A program made the position numbers and the translations under genes. A stretch of DNA of 64,000 nt from Bacillota bacterium (lineage in GTDB: Bacteria > Bacillota > Sulfobacillia > Sulfobacillales > Sulfobacillaceae): positions 46,696 to 110,695 of the forward strand of contig JAKACM010000002.1 in NCBI GenBank assembly GCA_021821465.1, read 5' to 3'. Position 1 is the stretch's first letter, and each line of letters opens with the position of its first letter. Positions 1-8,766 of this stretch are shown one piece after another. Under the pieces are notes generated by a model that worked only from the letters and a program-made list of their open reading frames with translations, did not search any database and was not told the DNA's origin.

Positions 1-14
1 GCGCGGCACTAATC

Positions 15-1367
15 TTGGCTCCGGAAAGATGGCCAATCTTATTCGTTCACGATCATGGCGGATTATTGTTATGGCCGTTTTGGATTTTGGCCATGACCTG
101 GCTCTTTTGGGGACTTTCTGCCACCAGAGCCGTTCTGGCTCCCTTAACCTATTTGTTCTTGGTCTGGCCTCCAATTTTTGAAGCTGTCGCCAACGCTACG
201 CAAAATGTATTGGTCCATTGGGCAGTCGGATCCTTGGTTCTGTTCTCTCATGATGTCCAATGGCTTGTTCCTTCCTTGCCCGTTGGAACATTCTCGGTGT
301 TGTACCACAACCATCCGGTTCTGGTTGTGGTGGCTCAAGCCTGTAGCGGTGCAGACAGTCTCTTGGGTTCTGCCATCGTCATTCCGGTTTTATGGTTTGC
401 CTTCAAAGGACGCCTGATAAGCAAGATGTGGATTAGTCTCCTGGCTCTTCTCGGATCCCTAATTATTAACTGGGTCCGTCTGGCTATTATTGTGCTGGCC
501 GTTCACCTGATTGGTCCCGGCATCACTTTTTCCGATATTCATCCCATCCTCGGCTTTTTGTTATTTGCCCTTTTGGTCGCAGGACTCCTGCTTTTGTCTC
601 GACCTCTCGGGCTCGGTGTTCCCCCTCTCTCTTTAGACCCTCACATTAAGAAACCCGGATGGGGGCGAATAAGCAGTGCCGCGGTTTTAGCCGGAATCAT
701 CGTGATTCTCTTGTGGCCATTGTTTTCACTTCCCGAAGGATCCTTTGGGAATCCGTCTACAGTACCGGTTTTCAATCCTCGTACCTTTCTTCCCCCCTTA
801 CCGGGGTTTGCAAAAAACCCGGTGTATTATGCCAATGAATCTTCGGTTTTGGGGCCGGGGGCGGCCACTCAGGCCGATATGTATTTCATTTCTGCCGGCA
901 CGGGCCAGGCCCTCGTCGAAATGTGGAGCACGCCTTCCGCGGCTAAATTGGCAACATACGGATTTCATGCCTGCCTTTTGTATCATGGAGATACCCTAAA
1001 GGCTGTGAAGTCATTCCAACTGGTACCCGGAGTCATTGCCACGGCTTACAGTGTTCAACTGCCGCCCAATTATGTCGGAGGTCCCCGTTCGACCTACGTC
1101 GATGTGGAATGGAACGACGCGGTTAGTGTTCACGGTCAAATTCGGTATATGCGGTGGTCAATCGCTGCTTTTCCGCACAATGCTCCCCTTCTTCCCCCGG
1201 GATTTCGCTCCCCAGGCTCTTTGAAACCTTTATCGGTGGTTCAGTCCATGGTAGCACCATCCTCCCAAGGTCATTGGGATTCCTGGATTGTGAAAACGCG
1301 GACGACTTTGGTGGCAATGGCCGGCACAATTTTCCGTAACAGTCTCGAAAATCCCGGGCCAAGATAA
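15..1367 (+). CDS. Exosortase family membrane transpeptidase with C-terminal extracytoplasmic domain (5' end probably outside window)
   Basis: Polytopic membrane protein of the exosortase/archaeosortase family, which cleaves C-terminal sorting signals from secreted proteins and transfers them to an envelope anchor. The expected catalytic trio is visible: Cys110 in AQACSGADSLLGS, Arg155 in NWVRLAIIV and His176 in SDIHPILGF, each at or in a hydrophobic helix. About seven or eight hydrophobic segments fill residues 15-250. The last 200 residues are a soluble domain, as in the EpsI-fused exosortases, though I do not recognise its exact family. The first possible start here is a TTG, but the frame is open to base 1, so the true start probably lies upstream. 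It is followed on the same strand by a glycosyltransferase gene. Exosortases are usual in Gram-negative exopolysaccharide producers and less common in Gram-positives. Family call is firm; the anchor and substrates are inferred. Confidence 0.85.
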   Translation: MAPERWPILFVHDHGGLLLWPFWILAMTWLFWGLSATRAVLAPLTYLFLVWPPIFEAVANATQNVLVHWAVGSLVLFSHDVQWLVPSLPVGTFSVLYHNHPVLVVVAQACSGADSLLGSAIVIPVLWFAFKGRLISKMWISLLALLGSLIINWVRLAIIVLAVHLIGPGITFSDIHPILGFLLFALLVAGLLLLSRPLGLGVPPLSLDPHIKKPGWGRISSAAVLAGIIVILLWPLFSLPEGSFGNPSTVPVFNPRTFLPPLPGFAKNPVYYANESSVLGPGAATQADMYFISAGTGQALVEMWSTPSAAKLATYGFHACLLYHGDTLKAVKSFQLVPGVIATAYSVQLPPNYVGGPRSTYVDVEWNDAVSVHGQIRYMRWSIAAFPHNAPLLPPGFRSPGSLKPLSVVQSMVAPSSQGHWDSWIVKTRTTLVAMAGTIFRNSLENPGPR

Positions 1368-1468
1368 TTTCCGGGATAAAAGTCTAATGACAAAACATCT
1401 CCTCCCACAAGCAGACAAGTTATTCAATCGAGCAAGAGATCAAAAAAATACGAAGTGAGGCAACCTCC

Positions 1469-3670
1469 GTGAGTGTGAGTGTTATAGAACTGTGGAATCA
1501 GGTTCCATCTGTCACTTTGATTGCGAATAGGCAACAAAAAGAGACCGTGATGCCGAAGATTGATCCCTCCGCAGCATTTCTCCTCCGAGCCGATCAGGCA
1601 CGAGATGCCGGTATTCTGCCCTTTCGCCGCGAAGACGGCTGTTTATGGGTGGCTGCAGCCGAACCGTTATCCCCTGCCGCTTGGGCACTTTTGGACCCTT
1701 TAGGACCCATACGCATCTATCGTACCGTTTTAATTGATTTGTTGATGGCTCAATGGCAAGTCTATGGCGAGGGGAATGAAAGCCCGCCACTCTTTGGAGA
1801 AATTGCCGTCAAAAATTTTTCTCTAAACCCTCAGTTGATTGATCAGGCTCTTGCCGCTCAACATCAACAAAAAGGGCCCATCGGGCAAGCGTGTATGACC
1901 ATAAATCTTCTAAATTCTTGGCAAGTCGCCACTGTGCTGAGTGAGCAAACCGGCATACCTTTAAACAATCTTCTTGACACGAATCCCCCGGATCATCCGA
2001 ATCTTGACGACATTTGGTCTCTTTTAACCAAAGAAGAATGGAGACACTATGCCATGGTCCCCATTCGCCACACATCACAAGAAATCCTAATCGCTGTGGT
2101 TAATCCTTTTGACAACAAGGGCCCCATGTCCTTGGCCGCAAAAACCGACAAACGGATCACCCTCACATTAACCGGGGAAAGAGATATCGCATGGCGACTG
2201 GCTTCTCATTATCAGGAACAGGACCTTAATCTGAGCCAGTCTCATCTTCTCAGCACAAGTCCAGAGAATTCCGCCACCAAAACCTTGACGCGATCTCAAT
2301 CCTTAACCCTCTTGCTAATGAGTTTGCTTATCATCGTCATGATCCTATGGCGTCCTCAAATATCTCTCTCGGTGATAAGCAGTATGTTGATTCTCGCTTA
2401 CGCCACCTTAGTGGGCCATCGGCTATGGATTATCAACAAAGGCACACAATCCCAGAACGATCTGCGTTTCACTGCCGAAGATTTGCAAAAACTGAAGGAT
2501 TCGGATCTTCCCATGTACACGATTTTAATCCCAGCACGCGATGAAGCTGCGGTTCTGCCCATTATGACTCAAGCTCTGGAGCAATTGGATTATCCTGGGG
2601 ATCGTCTGGACGTTAAACTCTTGCTGGAGGAAGATGACGAAACAACTTTGGCGGCCGCCCGCCAAGCTCATCTCCCCCATTTTGTCGAAATCGTCGTGGT
2701 TCCGGTGGCTGAACCACGGACCAAACCCAAGGCTTGCAATTTTGGATTACAACGCGCACGGGGAGAGTTCATTACGATCTATGACGCCGAAGATCTGCCG
2801 GACCCCTTGCAACTGAAAAAGGCGCTGTTGGCTTTTCGTGAAAAGGACAGCCGTTTGGCTTGTGTTCAAGCCAAGTTGTCCTACTTTAATGCAAATCAAA
2901 ATCTCCTAACCCGGTGGTTTACCGCAGAATACGGCGCCTGGTTTGACTTGCTGTTGCCGGCTCTTCATGCGGCCGATATGCCCATTCCGTTAGGAGGCAC
3001 GTCCAATCATTTCCGCACCCGCGTCCTGAAAGAAATCGGAGCATGGGATCCGTACAACGTGACTGAAGATGCAGATCTGGGAATTCGGTTGCACAAAGCC
3101 GGCTACCGCACCCTTGTCATGGATTCCATAACTTATGAAGAAGCCAATTCCGAGTTTATCAACTGGATCAGACAGCGTTCCCGTTGGATAAAAGGCTACT
3201 TGCAAACATGGTTCGTACACATGCGTCATCCTCTCCAATTGCGCCGGCAATTAGGGCGCAAGGGTTTTTGGGGATTTCATTTGGCAATTTTGGGCACTCC
3301 TTTGATGTTTATCCTAAATCCCGTGTACTGGTTTATCACCTCACTCTGGTTTATGACGCATTGGGATATCATCCCGCATCTGTTTCCACCCGGTATTTAT
3401 TATCTGGGTATGATAAATCTTTTGATCGGCAATTTTGCCTTTACTTACCTCAACATTGTGGGAGCAGCCAAACGCGGCCACTGGGACTTGATACCCTATG
3501 CCATCCTCACTCCCATTTACTGGAGCATGATGTCCTTAGCCTCATGGAAGGCTCTAATCCAGCTTATAACCAGGCCCTCACATTGGGAAAAAACTCAACA
3601 TGGGCTGGTTGACTGGAAGAAAATCGGAGGACAAACGCCAAATGTTGTGGGGCAGGAAGGAAGCCATTAA
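1469..3670 (+). CDS. Family 2 glycosyltransferase with N-terminal MshEN-like region (N4 adsorption protein B / NfrB-like)
   Basis: Membrane glycosyltransferase of 733 residues. Residues 105-170 (FGEIAVKNFSLNPQLIDQAL through GQACMTINLLNSWQVATVL) match the pattern of the GspE/MshEN N-terminal domain, a known c-di-GMP binding or partner fold. Two hydrophobic helices follow at about 278-320. The GT-A core shows TILIPARDEA at 351, DAED at 439-442, TEDADLGIRL at 532-541 and QRSRW at 569-573, the metal, base and QxxRW motifs of processive GT2 enzymes. Further helices lie at 590-700. The layout equals that of N4 adsorption protein B. The start used is GTG with GTGAGG upstream; an internal ATG at 1551 is possible. 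It lies about 100 bp after the exosortase and 2 bp before the next gene, so an operon is likely. Substrate unknown. Confidence 0.85.
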   Translation: MSVSVIELWNQVPSVTLIANRQQKETVMPKIDPSAAFLLRADQARDAGILPFRREDGCLWVAAAEPLSPAAWALLDPLGPIRIYRTVLIDLLMAQWQVYGEGNESPPLFGEIAVKNFSLNPQLIDQALAAQHQQKGPIGQACMTINLLNSWQVATVLSEQTGIPLNNLLDTNPPDHPNLDDIWSLLTKEEWRHYAMVPIRHTSQEILIAVVNPFDNKGPMSLAAKTDKRITLTLTGERDIAWRLASHYQEQDLNLSQSHLLSTSPENSATKTLTRSQSLTLLLMSLLIIVMILWRPQISLSVISSMLILAYATLVGHRLWIINKGTQSQNDLRFTAEDLQKLKDSDLPMYTILIPARDEAAVLPIMTQALEQLDYPGDRLDVKLLLEEDDETTLAAARQAHLPHFVEIVVVPVAEPRTKPKACNFGLQRARGEFITIYDAEDLPDPLQLKKALLAFREKDSRLACVQAKLSYFNANQNLLTRWFTAEYGAWFDLLLPALHAADMPIPLGGTSNHFRTRVLKEIGAWDPYNVTEDADLGIRLHKAGYRTLVMDSITYEEANSEFINWIRQRSRWIKGYLQTWFVHMRHPLQLRRQLGRKGFWGFHLAILGTPLMFILNPVYWFITSLWFMTHWDIIPHLFPPGIYYLGMINLLIGNFAFTYLNIVGAAKRGHWDLIPYAILTPIYWSMMSLASWKALIQLITRPSHWEKTQHGLVDWKKIGGQTPNVVGQEGSH

Positions 3671-3765
3671 CCATGAAACGGCTCAACTTGAACCCATCTT
3701 CCCGAACGTCGCCCTTAATCGGCCGGATTCTCGCGAAACATCATCGTAATCGAAAGGAGTCAGTC

Positions 3766-3987
3766 ATGTTATTTCGACATTACATCATTATAGGGCCACT
3801 GATTGTTGTCGCGGCAAGTTTGATATTAATGCTTGGGACCTTTTGGATCATCGATTTCGCCCCCTTAACTTTTTTTGTAGGTACAGGAATAGTTTATGGC
3901 CTGCTGTCCTCACAGAAAAAGCGTAATAAAGTGAAAGGGCTCATCCCTATTCCGACAAGTGTTCCTCTGGAGGATTCCCATGAGTAG
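3766..3987 (+). CDS. Small membrane protein of the glycopolymer locus
   Basis: Protein of 73 residues with two hydrophobic segments (about residues 5-25 and 27-46) and a basic C-terminal tail SSQKKRNKVKG. The ATG at 3766 is chosen because GAAAGGAG stands 7 bases ahead of it; the frame stays open back to an ATG at 3673 with a poorer site. Its stop overlaps the start of the next gene, so the two are probably translationally coupled. No family recognised. By position it is likely an accessory subunit of the flanking glycosyltransferases. Confidence 0.7.
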   Translation: MLFRHYIIIGPLIVVAASLILMLGTFWIIDFAPLTFFVGTGIVYGLLSSQKKRNKVKGLIPIPTSVPLEDSHE

Positions 3988-5650
3988 TGCTATCGTTGAT
4001 TCTCCACGCCGTATTGAGCCCCTTCACGCACCAGAGATAAAATCTCCCCTGGTCACAGAAACCCGTCATAAAATGAGCCTTGAAACCTTACTCTCATTGT
4101 TGGCATTTGTTGTGAATTGTGCCGCCGCGGTGTATCTTGTATTCGACATTCATTACTACGCGGGAGACGCGATATCTCGAGTAGCCAACGCCTATTACGT
4201 ATTATTCAGCCGCAATCCCCATTTGGGCGCCATTGGCTTTATTTGGAACCCATTGCCCAGCCTCTTGGAACTCCCTCTCGTGACTCTTCATCCGTGGTTC
4301 GGATCTGTTGTCACTAAAGGCCTGGCCGGATCGTTAATCTCAGCCGGATTGGGATCTGTAGGAACGTATCATCTTGCCCGTATTCTCCAAAATATGTCCC
4401 TACCGAAGTCGTGGCGAATAATCCTGACTTTGTGCTTTTCTCTCAATCCCCTTATCGTCCTTTATGGGGCTAATGGGATGAGCGATATCATGTGGGTGGC
4501 ATGTATGTTAGGAACCTACAGCGGGCTCTTCGATTATCTTCAGTCCGGTTCGCTTCGCCGTTTGGTTGCGGCGGGTATTTGGCTAGCCATGGGTTTGGGA
4601 ATGCGCTACGAAGCCGTGCCCTTCGGTCTTCTGGTGATAATCGCCCTAATCTTGGGGCAATGGGGAACAAAACACTTATCTCACATACAAGGCTCCGCAA
4701 TTCTTTTAGGTGCGCCTATTGTGTTTGCGGGAGGGGTCTGGATCTATTTTAACTGGATTATCATGAAAAACCCGCTTTATTTTCTCAATTCCAGTTATGG
4801 CAATTTAGCCCAAACCGCAACCGGAGCCTACATGACCTCCGCTATGATCAAGGCCCATCACCATATCTTAAGCGCCATTCTTTATATTGTACGCTTTGGC
4901 CTATTATATTGGCCCATTTACCCCGGATTTTTGGTAACCTTGTGGTACTCTTTCGGAAAAAAGCGCGATCCACGCGCTCTTATTCTCATTGCAGGAACCA
5001 TCGGGGCAGAATTACTGGAGCTGTTCTTCTCCTATGAAGGACATTTGGGCCAATGGGACCGATACTTTCTTGAATTTATTCCCAACGGAATTCTTTTGGG
5101 ATCCTTTGCCGCCCACAAAATTTTCTCTGCACGACAATCTTGGTCAAAAACCCGGCGAGTATGGGCCGGCATATTTCTCATGGTCCTTTTTATCTCCGGC
5201 AGCATGTTCACGGCAAAAACTTTGCAGGTATCCTATCTGGGCCACCCAGACGGACAGATTCTCAATGCCGTCTTTCAAGGTCAGTCCTTGAAAAATACCG
5301 GAAACAATCCTTTTTATGGTGACCAACGGCTTATACAATATATCAATCACCATCCCCATCTCAGTATTTTGGCGGACACTTTTATTGATTGGCCGATTAT
5401 TATTCGCTCCCAGCACCTCAATCAGTTCACCATCACATCCGATTACAATTTTTCGTCAGTTCTTCATAATCCGAAAGGACGCATTGCCGCATTTCTCGTC
5501 CCCGAGCCGATAAAGGTCGCGCAACTGGACGCCATTAATCGCGCATGGCCTGGATTGTGGGCCGGACACGTAACATGGACACGCCTTATTCGGGCTTTCC
5601 CCGGGGGAAATAACTACCGGCTCTATGCCATTTTACCCTCGGCCCCCTAG
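3980..5650 (+). CDS. Polytopic membrane protein, probable GT-C fold glycosyltransferase (ArnT/PMT-like)
   Basis: 556-residue protein with about eleven to twelve predicted membrane helices. The first extracytoplasmic loop after helix 1 carries DIHYYAGDAISRVANAYYVL, placing an acidic residue where GT-C transferases (lipid-phosphate-sugar users such as ArnT, PMT and related bacterial proteins) keep their catalytic Asp. The C-terminal ~130 residues form a soluble outer domain, also typical. The ATG at 3980 is chosen over an upstream TTG because CTGGAGGA precedes it; it overlaps the stop of the small membrane gene. Fourth gene of a tight run starting with the exosortase. The acceptor may be an exosortase substrate or polymer, but that is inference. 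The general class is likely; the precise activity is open. Confidence 0.7.
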   Translation: MSSAIVDSPRRIEPLHAPEIKSPLVTETRHKMSLETLLSLLAFVVNCAAAVYLVFDIHYYAGDAISRVANAYYVLFSRNPHLGAIGFIWNPLPSLLELPLVTLHPWFGSVVTKGLAGSLISAGLGSVGTYHLARILQNMSLPKSWRIILTLCFSLNPLIVLYGANGMSDIMWVACMLGTYSGLFDYLQSGSLRRLVAAGIWLAMGLGMRYEAVPFGLLVIIALILGQWGTKHLSHIQGSAILLGAPIVFAGGVWIYFNWIIMKNPLYFLNSSYGNLAQTATGAYMTSAMIKAHHHILSAILYIVRFGLLYWPIYPGFLVTLWYSFGKKRDPRALILIAGTIGAELLELFFSYEGHLGQWDRYFLEFIPNGILLGSFAAHKIFSARQSWSKTRRVWAGIFLMVLFISGSMFTAKTLQVSYLGHPDGQILNAVFQGQSLKNTGNNPFYGDQRLIQYINHHPHLSILADTFIDWPIIIRSQHLNQFTITSDYNFSSVLHNPKGRIAAFLVPEPIKVAQLDAINRAWPGLWAGHVTWTRLIRAFPGGNNYRLYAILPSAP

Positions 5651-5849
5651 AATTTATCGCTTCGAGATGTTGCATTGATACCCCGTGCGTGGTATCCAAA
5701 AAAATTTACGAAGAATTATCCGGATACGATTTGACGAAAGAAATCCGACCGATTATGGTAAAAATATCATCATAAACATCTTCCTCTAATTGTTCAACAA
5801 TTGCGTGACACAAAAAGTGATAACAAAGATGAGAGGTTGAACAGAAGGG

Positions 5850-5945
5850 CGCATCGAAAAGGGCAAACCTAGCGAAAACTAGGGACGCAAAACTAGAGGG
5901 GCTTCTCGTTAATAAGCGAATGCCAGCCAGTTGCCGAAATGGGAG
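5850..5945 (+). promoter_or_regulatory. Cyclic di-GMP-I (GEMM) riboswitch aptamer
   Basis: The conserved GEMM-I blocks occur in order: GGGCAAACC at 5861, a stem CCTAG/CTAGG closed by a GAAA-type loop (5868-5883), GGGACGCAAA at 5882, and 3' TGCCAGCCAGTTGCC at 5921-5935. These match the core of the c-di-GMP-I class, including the GNRA tetraloop and the ACGCAAA strand. A strong terminator follows 13 bases later and the ATG of the secreted hydrolase/IPT gene lies about 80 bases downstream, so control is probably by c-di-GMP-dependent termination. Direction of the response (on or off) cannot be read with certainty by eye. Confidence 0.9.
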
Positions 5946-5950
5946 CGGAT

Positions 5951-5995
5951 AAAAAAAGGACACTTTCCCAACTTTCGGGAAGGTGTCCTTTTTTT
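5951..5995 (+). terminator. Intrinsic terminator of the c-di-GMP riboswitch
   Basis: A 12-bp stem (5958-5969 with 5977-5988, one G-T wobble) with a 7-base loop, preceded by seven A and followed by seven T. The A and T tracts make it usable on both strands. It sits between the aptamer and the coding region, as an expression platform would. Confidence 0.9.
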
Positions 5996-6027
5996 CAACA
6001 TTCTCCGCACAAGGGGGAATAGTCGAT

Positions 6028-8334
6028 ATGCGCGTTCTCGCGAAAACTCTAGTCGTTTGTCTAGGTCTTATGATTCTTAGCACCACCAATGTTCCCCTGA
6101 AAATGGACAGCACGGCCACAGTTCAGATCCCCTCACCACTTCGCACCACCATTAGTCGCCTTGATTACGGGATCAATGTATTCTCTTACGATAATCAACT
6201 TAATGCTCCCTCCACGCTTCCCGCTTTAAAACAATTAGACTTCGGGATGCAACAGTTTCCCAATGCGAATGAATGGAGTTGGACATCGAATTCTTTTCGT
6301 TCCGGCGGACAGGCTCCAGTTTCCTTAAAGGACTGGGGCCACATCTTACAATCGACCGGCAATCAAGGGTTGTTCATCTTTAATTATGATGAAAATCCTA
6401 CGTTTACCGGCGGTGGCACCCCCCAAGACGCCGCAGAGCTCACACAATACATCATGGCACAGCATCTGCCCATATCAGCCATCGTGATCGGCAGTGAAGA
6501 GTACGGATCATGGGATCACTATGCCAATCTTAACCCTTCATTTTCCCCGCAGTATTATGCCCATCAGTCGGCCTTGATTGCCCAAGCCATTCACCTGGTC
6601 GATCCCGCAATGAAGGTGGGGGTCTCCTTTACACTGGGCCAAGGTCCCAACAGCTTGCAATGGGATCAGACGGTGTTGCGCCAAGATGGCCCCTACATCA
6701 ATTTTGTCAGCGTTCACGATTATCCGAATCAACAAACTCTGAGTAATCATTCGCTTTTGGCCAGCTTGCCGGGAGAAATTGCCCAGGCTATGCAGTTTAT
6801 AAAAACGGAAATTGCCGCCAATGTCCCTCCCCAGTACGCCTCTCACATACAAACCTGGGTCACCGAATTTAATCCCTATGGGCAGCCAGGACCCCAATCG
6901 TTGCAACCGATTTACGGCGCAGCCATGGTCGAAAGTGCCATGCTTTGGAGAGCTTTTTCCGCGAACAGACTCTTTATTTGGAGTTATGACGGCCAAGCTC
7001 ATGTCGCCAACTCATCATGGCCGGTCGCAACAAATTCTTCCCAACCTTTTGGACTCTTCGCTCTAACCGGAGACGGCCAAAGCCCTGAGTTGGGCATGAA
7101 TGCCTTTTATCCTTCCGCCGTGGACTTGTCCCAATTTATGCAAGCTATTGGATCCCAAGGCCGTTTGTCCCTGTGGGCCACGCCCAACACGGTCGTGGGA
7201 CAAGTGACTTCTAATCAAGGCTCACACGTGTTTGCCATTAATACCGGCACACAAACACAGACTTTGTCTTTATCTCATTCATCGTCCCAAATACCTCCGG
7301 CTTCCATAGGGATTTACAGCAATCAGTCGGTTTCACCCTCTAACTTTCAGATAACCACTGATATGCCCGGAACTATGACCACTTACCAAGCAAATCTGCC
7401 CACGATTCGGGAACCCTTGAGTGGTACACCCGGGGACACCATCACACTATCCGGATCGGGTTTCGGAGAAAAAAGCGTCAATTCTCATGTAGTCATCAGC
7501 CAAAATGGAATAAATTACGGAGGAATTCAAGACGCTTATACCGTGTCGATCCAATCATGGACACCAAATCAAATCCGCTTTGTGATTCCCGGCGGTGCTT
7601 CGGGCCCCGCTCTCAGTACCGGATCAGCCCAGATTATTGTCGAAACCGGAAGCCAAGTGGTGTCTACACCCGCCCCCTTAACCATTTTGCCCGGATCTCA
7701 CCCCAATGCCTCTATTGCTTCGCAAAACATATATCCGGGAGGCCTGGTGACGATCTCAGGGTCTCACTTCGGCAATCAACAAGGTTCGGGTTATATTCTC
7801 ATTTCTCAAAATGGCATTAACTATGGGGCCCCGTCTGATGTTTATAAAGTAGAGGTTATACAGTGGACCAATGATCAAATTCAAGTGCAGATTCCCGGCG
7901 GCGCTTCGGGCCCGGCCCTCACAACGGGAAAGGCATCGCTCCAAATTGTTAGCGCATCTCATCAAAGTACAGCGCCCCTAGCACTCACGATTGGCTCCCC
8001 GCCGCAGTTGAGTGCCGCGATAGATATGACATCAGCCGTTCATCCCGGCCAAATCGTTACCATAACCGGCTCGAACTTTGGTGTTCAACAAGGCCACGGT
8101 TATGTGGAAGTGAGTCAAAGTGGCGTAAACTATGGTGCACCGTCCGACTATTATCCGATTCAAATTCAGCATTGGTCAAACTCCGCCGTGTCTTTTATGG
8201 TGCCCACCAACAAAGAATCTATTGACAATCGCTTTGAACCCAATCTGAGCCCCGGAAAAGCTACGGTGACCCTCACGAATGACACGGGATTAAAAAGTCT
8301 GCCCTTGTCTCTCATTGTTGCGGAAACTTCATGA
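6028..8334 (+). CDS. Secreted TIM-barrel glycoside hydrolase-like protein with three IPT/TIG domains
   Basis: 768-residue exported protein. A signal peptide is seen at the N-terminus (MRVLAKTLVVCLGLMILS). Residues about 35-400 look like a clan-A glycoside hydrolase barrel: IVIGSEEYGSW places a candidate acid/base Glu at 157 or 158, and WVTEFNPYG a candidate nucleophile at Glu280, like GH39/GH51 relatives. Three tandem IPT/TIG repeats follow (about 458-551, 558-654, 658-767), sharing ISQNGINYG and IPGGASGPAL blocks. Start is the ATG at 6028, with AAGGGGGA ahead. Expression is probably gated by the c-di-GMP riboswitch and terminator just upstream. The role is inferred to be cutting or binding a cell-surface polysaccharide made by the neighbouring transferases. 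No C-terminal anchor is visible. Confidence 0.8.
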   Translation: MRVLAKTLVVCLGLMILSTTNVPLKMDSTATVQIPSPLRTTISRLDYGINVFSYDNQLNAPSTLPALKQLDFGMQQFPNANEWSWTSNSFRSGGQAPVSLKDWGHILQSTGNQGLFIFNYDENPTFTGGGTPQDAAELTQYIMAQHLPISAIVIGSEEYGSWDHYANLNPSFSPQYYAHQSALIAQAIHLVDPAMKVGVSFTLGQGPNSLQWDQTVLRQDGPYINFVSVHDYPNQQTLSNHSLLASLPGEIAQAMQFIKTEIAANVPPQYASHIQTWVTEFNPYGQPGPQSLQPIYGAAMVESAMLWRAFSANRLFIWSYDGQAHVANSSWPVATNSSQPFGLFALTGDGQSPELGMNAFYPSAVDLSQFMQAIGSQGRLSLWATPNTVVGQVTSNQGSHVFAINTGTQTQTLSLSHSSSQIPPASIGIYSNQSVSPSNFQITTDMPGTMTTYQANLPTIREPLSGTPGDTITLSGSGFGEKSVNSHVVISQNGINYGGIQDAYTVSIQSWTPNQIRFVIPGGASGPALSTGSAQIIVETGSQVVSTPAPLTILPGSHPNASIASQNIYPGGLVTISGSHFGNQQGSGYILISQNGINYGAPSDVYKVEVIQWTNDQIQVQIPGGASGPALTTGKASLQIVSASHQSTAPLALTIGSPPQLSAAIDMTSAVHPGQIVTITGSNFGVQQGHGYVEVSQSGVNYGAPSDYYPIQIQHWSNSAVSFMVPTNKESIDNRFEPNLSPGKATVTLTNDTGLKSLPLSLIVAETS

Positions 8335-8360
8335 TCTTAACCTCAATTACTCTGTCTATT

Positions 8361-8394
8361 CCCGGCACGGAATTCTTGGTGCCGGGATTTTTTA
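8361..8394 (+). terminator. Intrinsic terminator after the hydrolase/IPT gene
   Basis: Perfect 8-bp stem CCCGGCAC/GTGCCGGG with a 10-base loop followed by A and seven T, 27 bp after the stop codon of the secreted hydrolase gene. Confidence 0.85.
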
Positions 8395-8766
8395 TTCTGA
8401 GAAGGTTTTGCGAATAGATCGTTTGTGTTGAGGACTCCATAACCCTTGGACATGGATATGTTAGCTCATGACAGAGTCTTCGAAGATCCCTTGTCACCGT
8501 AGTCTTCTTGTTGTCCAACCCTATAGCCATCTTCCCTAAGTCCGCAAAACTCCTGTCCTCGGTACCCAATTGTCCGTGATCGTTCACCGAGCCGTCATGA
8601 TTTCCTTCACAATAATGGTTTCACCCCGGTTCTCGGCGCATCCGAATAGGGTGGCCGTCTTTAAACCTCGTTGAGACACACTTTGGGACGGGTGATCGGA
8701 CTGTATGTCCAAGCCTTCTTTTCTAGGATAGATTTAACAAGAATTGAGGGAGGCCATGGTTCTGCT
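8395..8766. other. Intergenic stretch without a recognised gene
   Basis: Nothing coding is supported here. It should contain the promoter of the downstream GT2-GtrA gene, but no convincing -35/-10 pair was identified. GAGGGAGG at 8746-8753 is the nearest ribosome binding site for that gene. Confidence 0.5.

Noticed and set aside
7399..8334. The three repeats in the secreted hydrolase as DNA repeats
   Set aside because: They are protein-level IPT/TIG domain repeats; DNA similarity simply follows from that.
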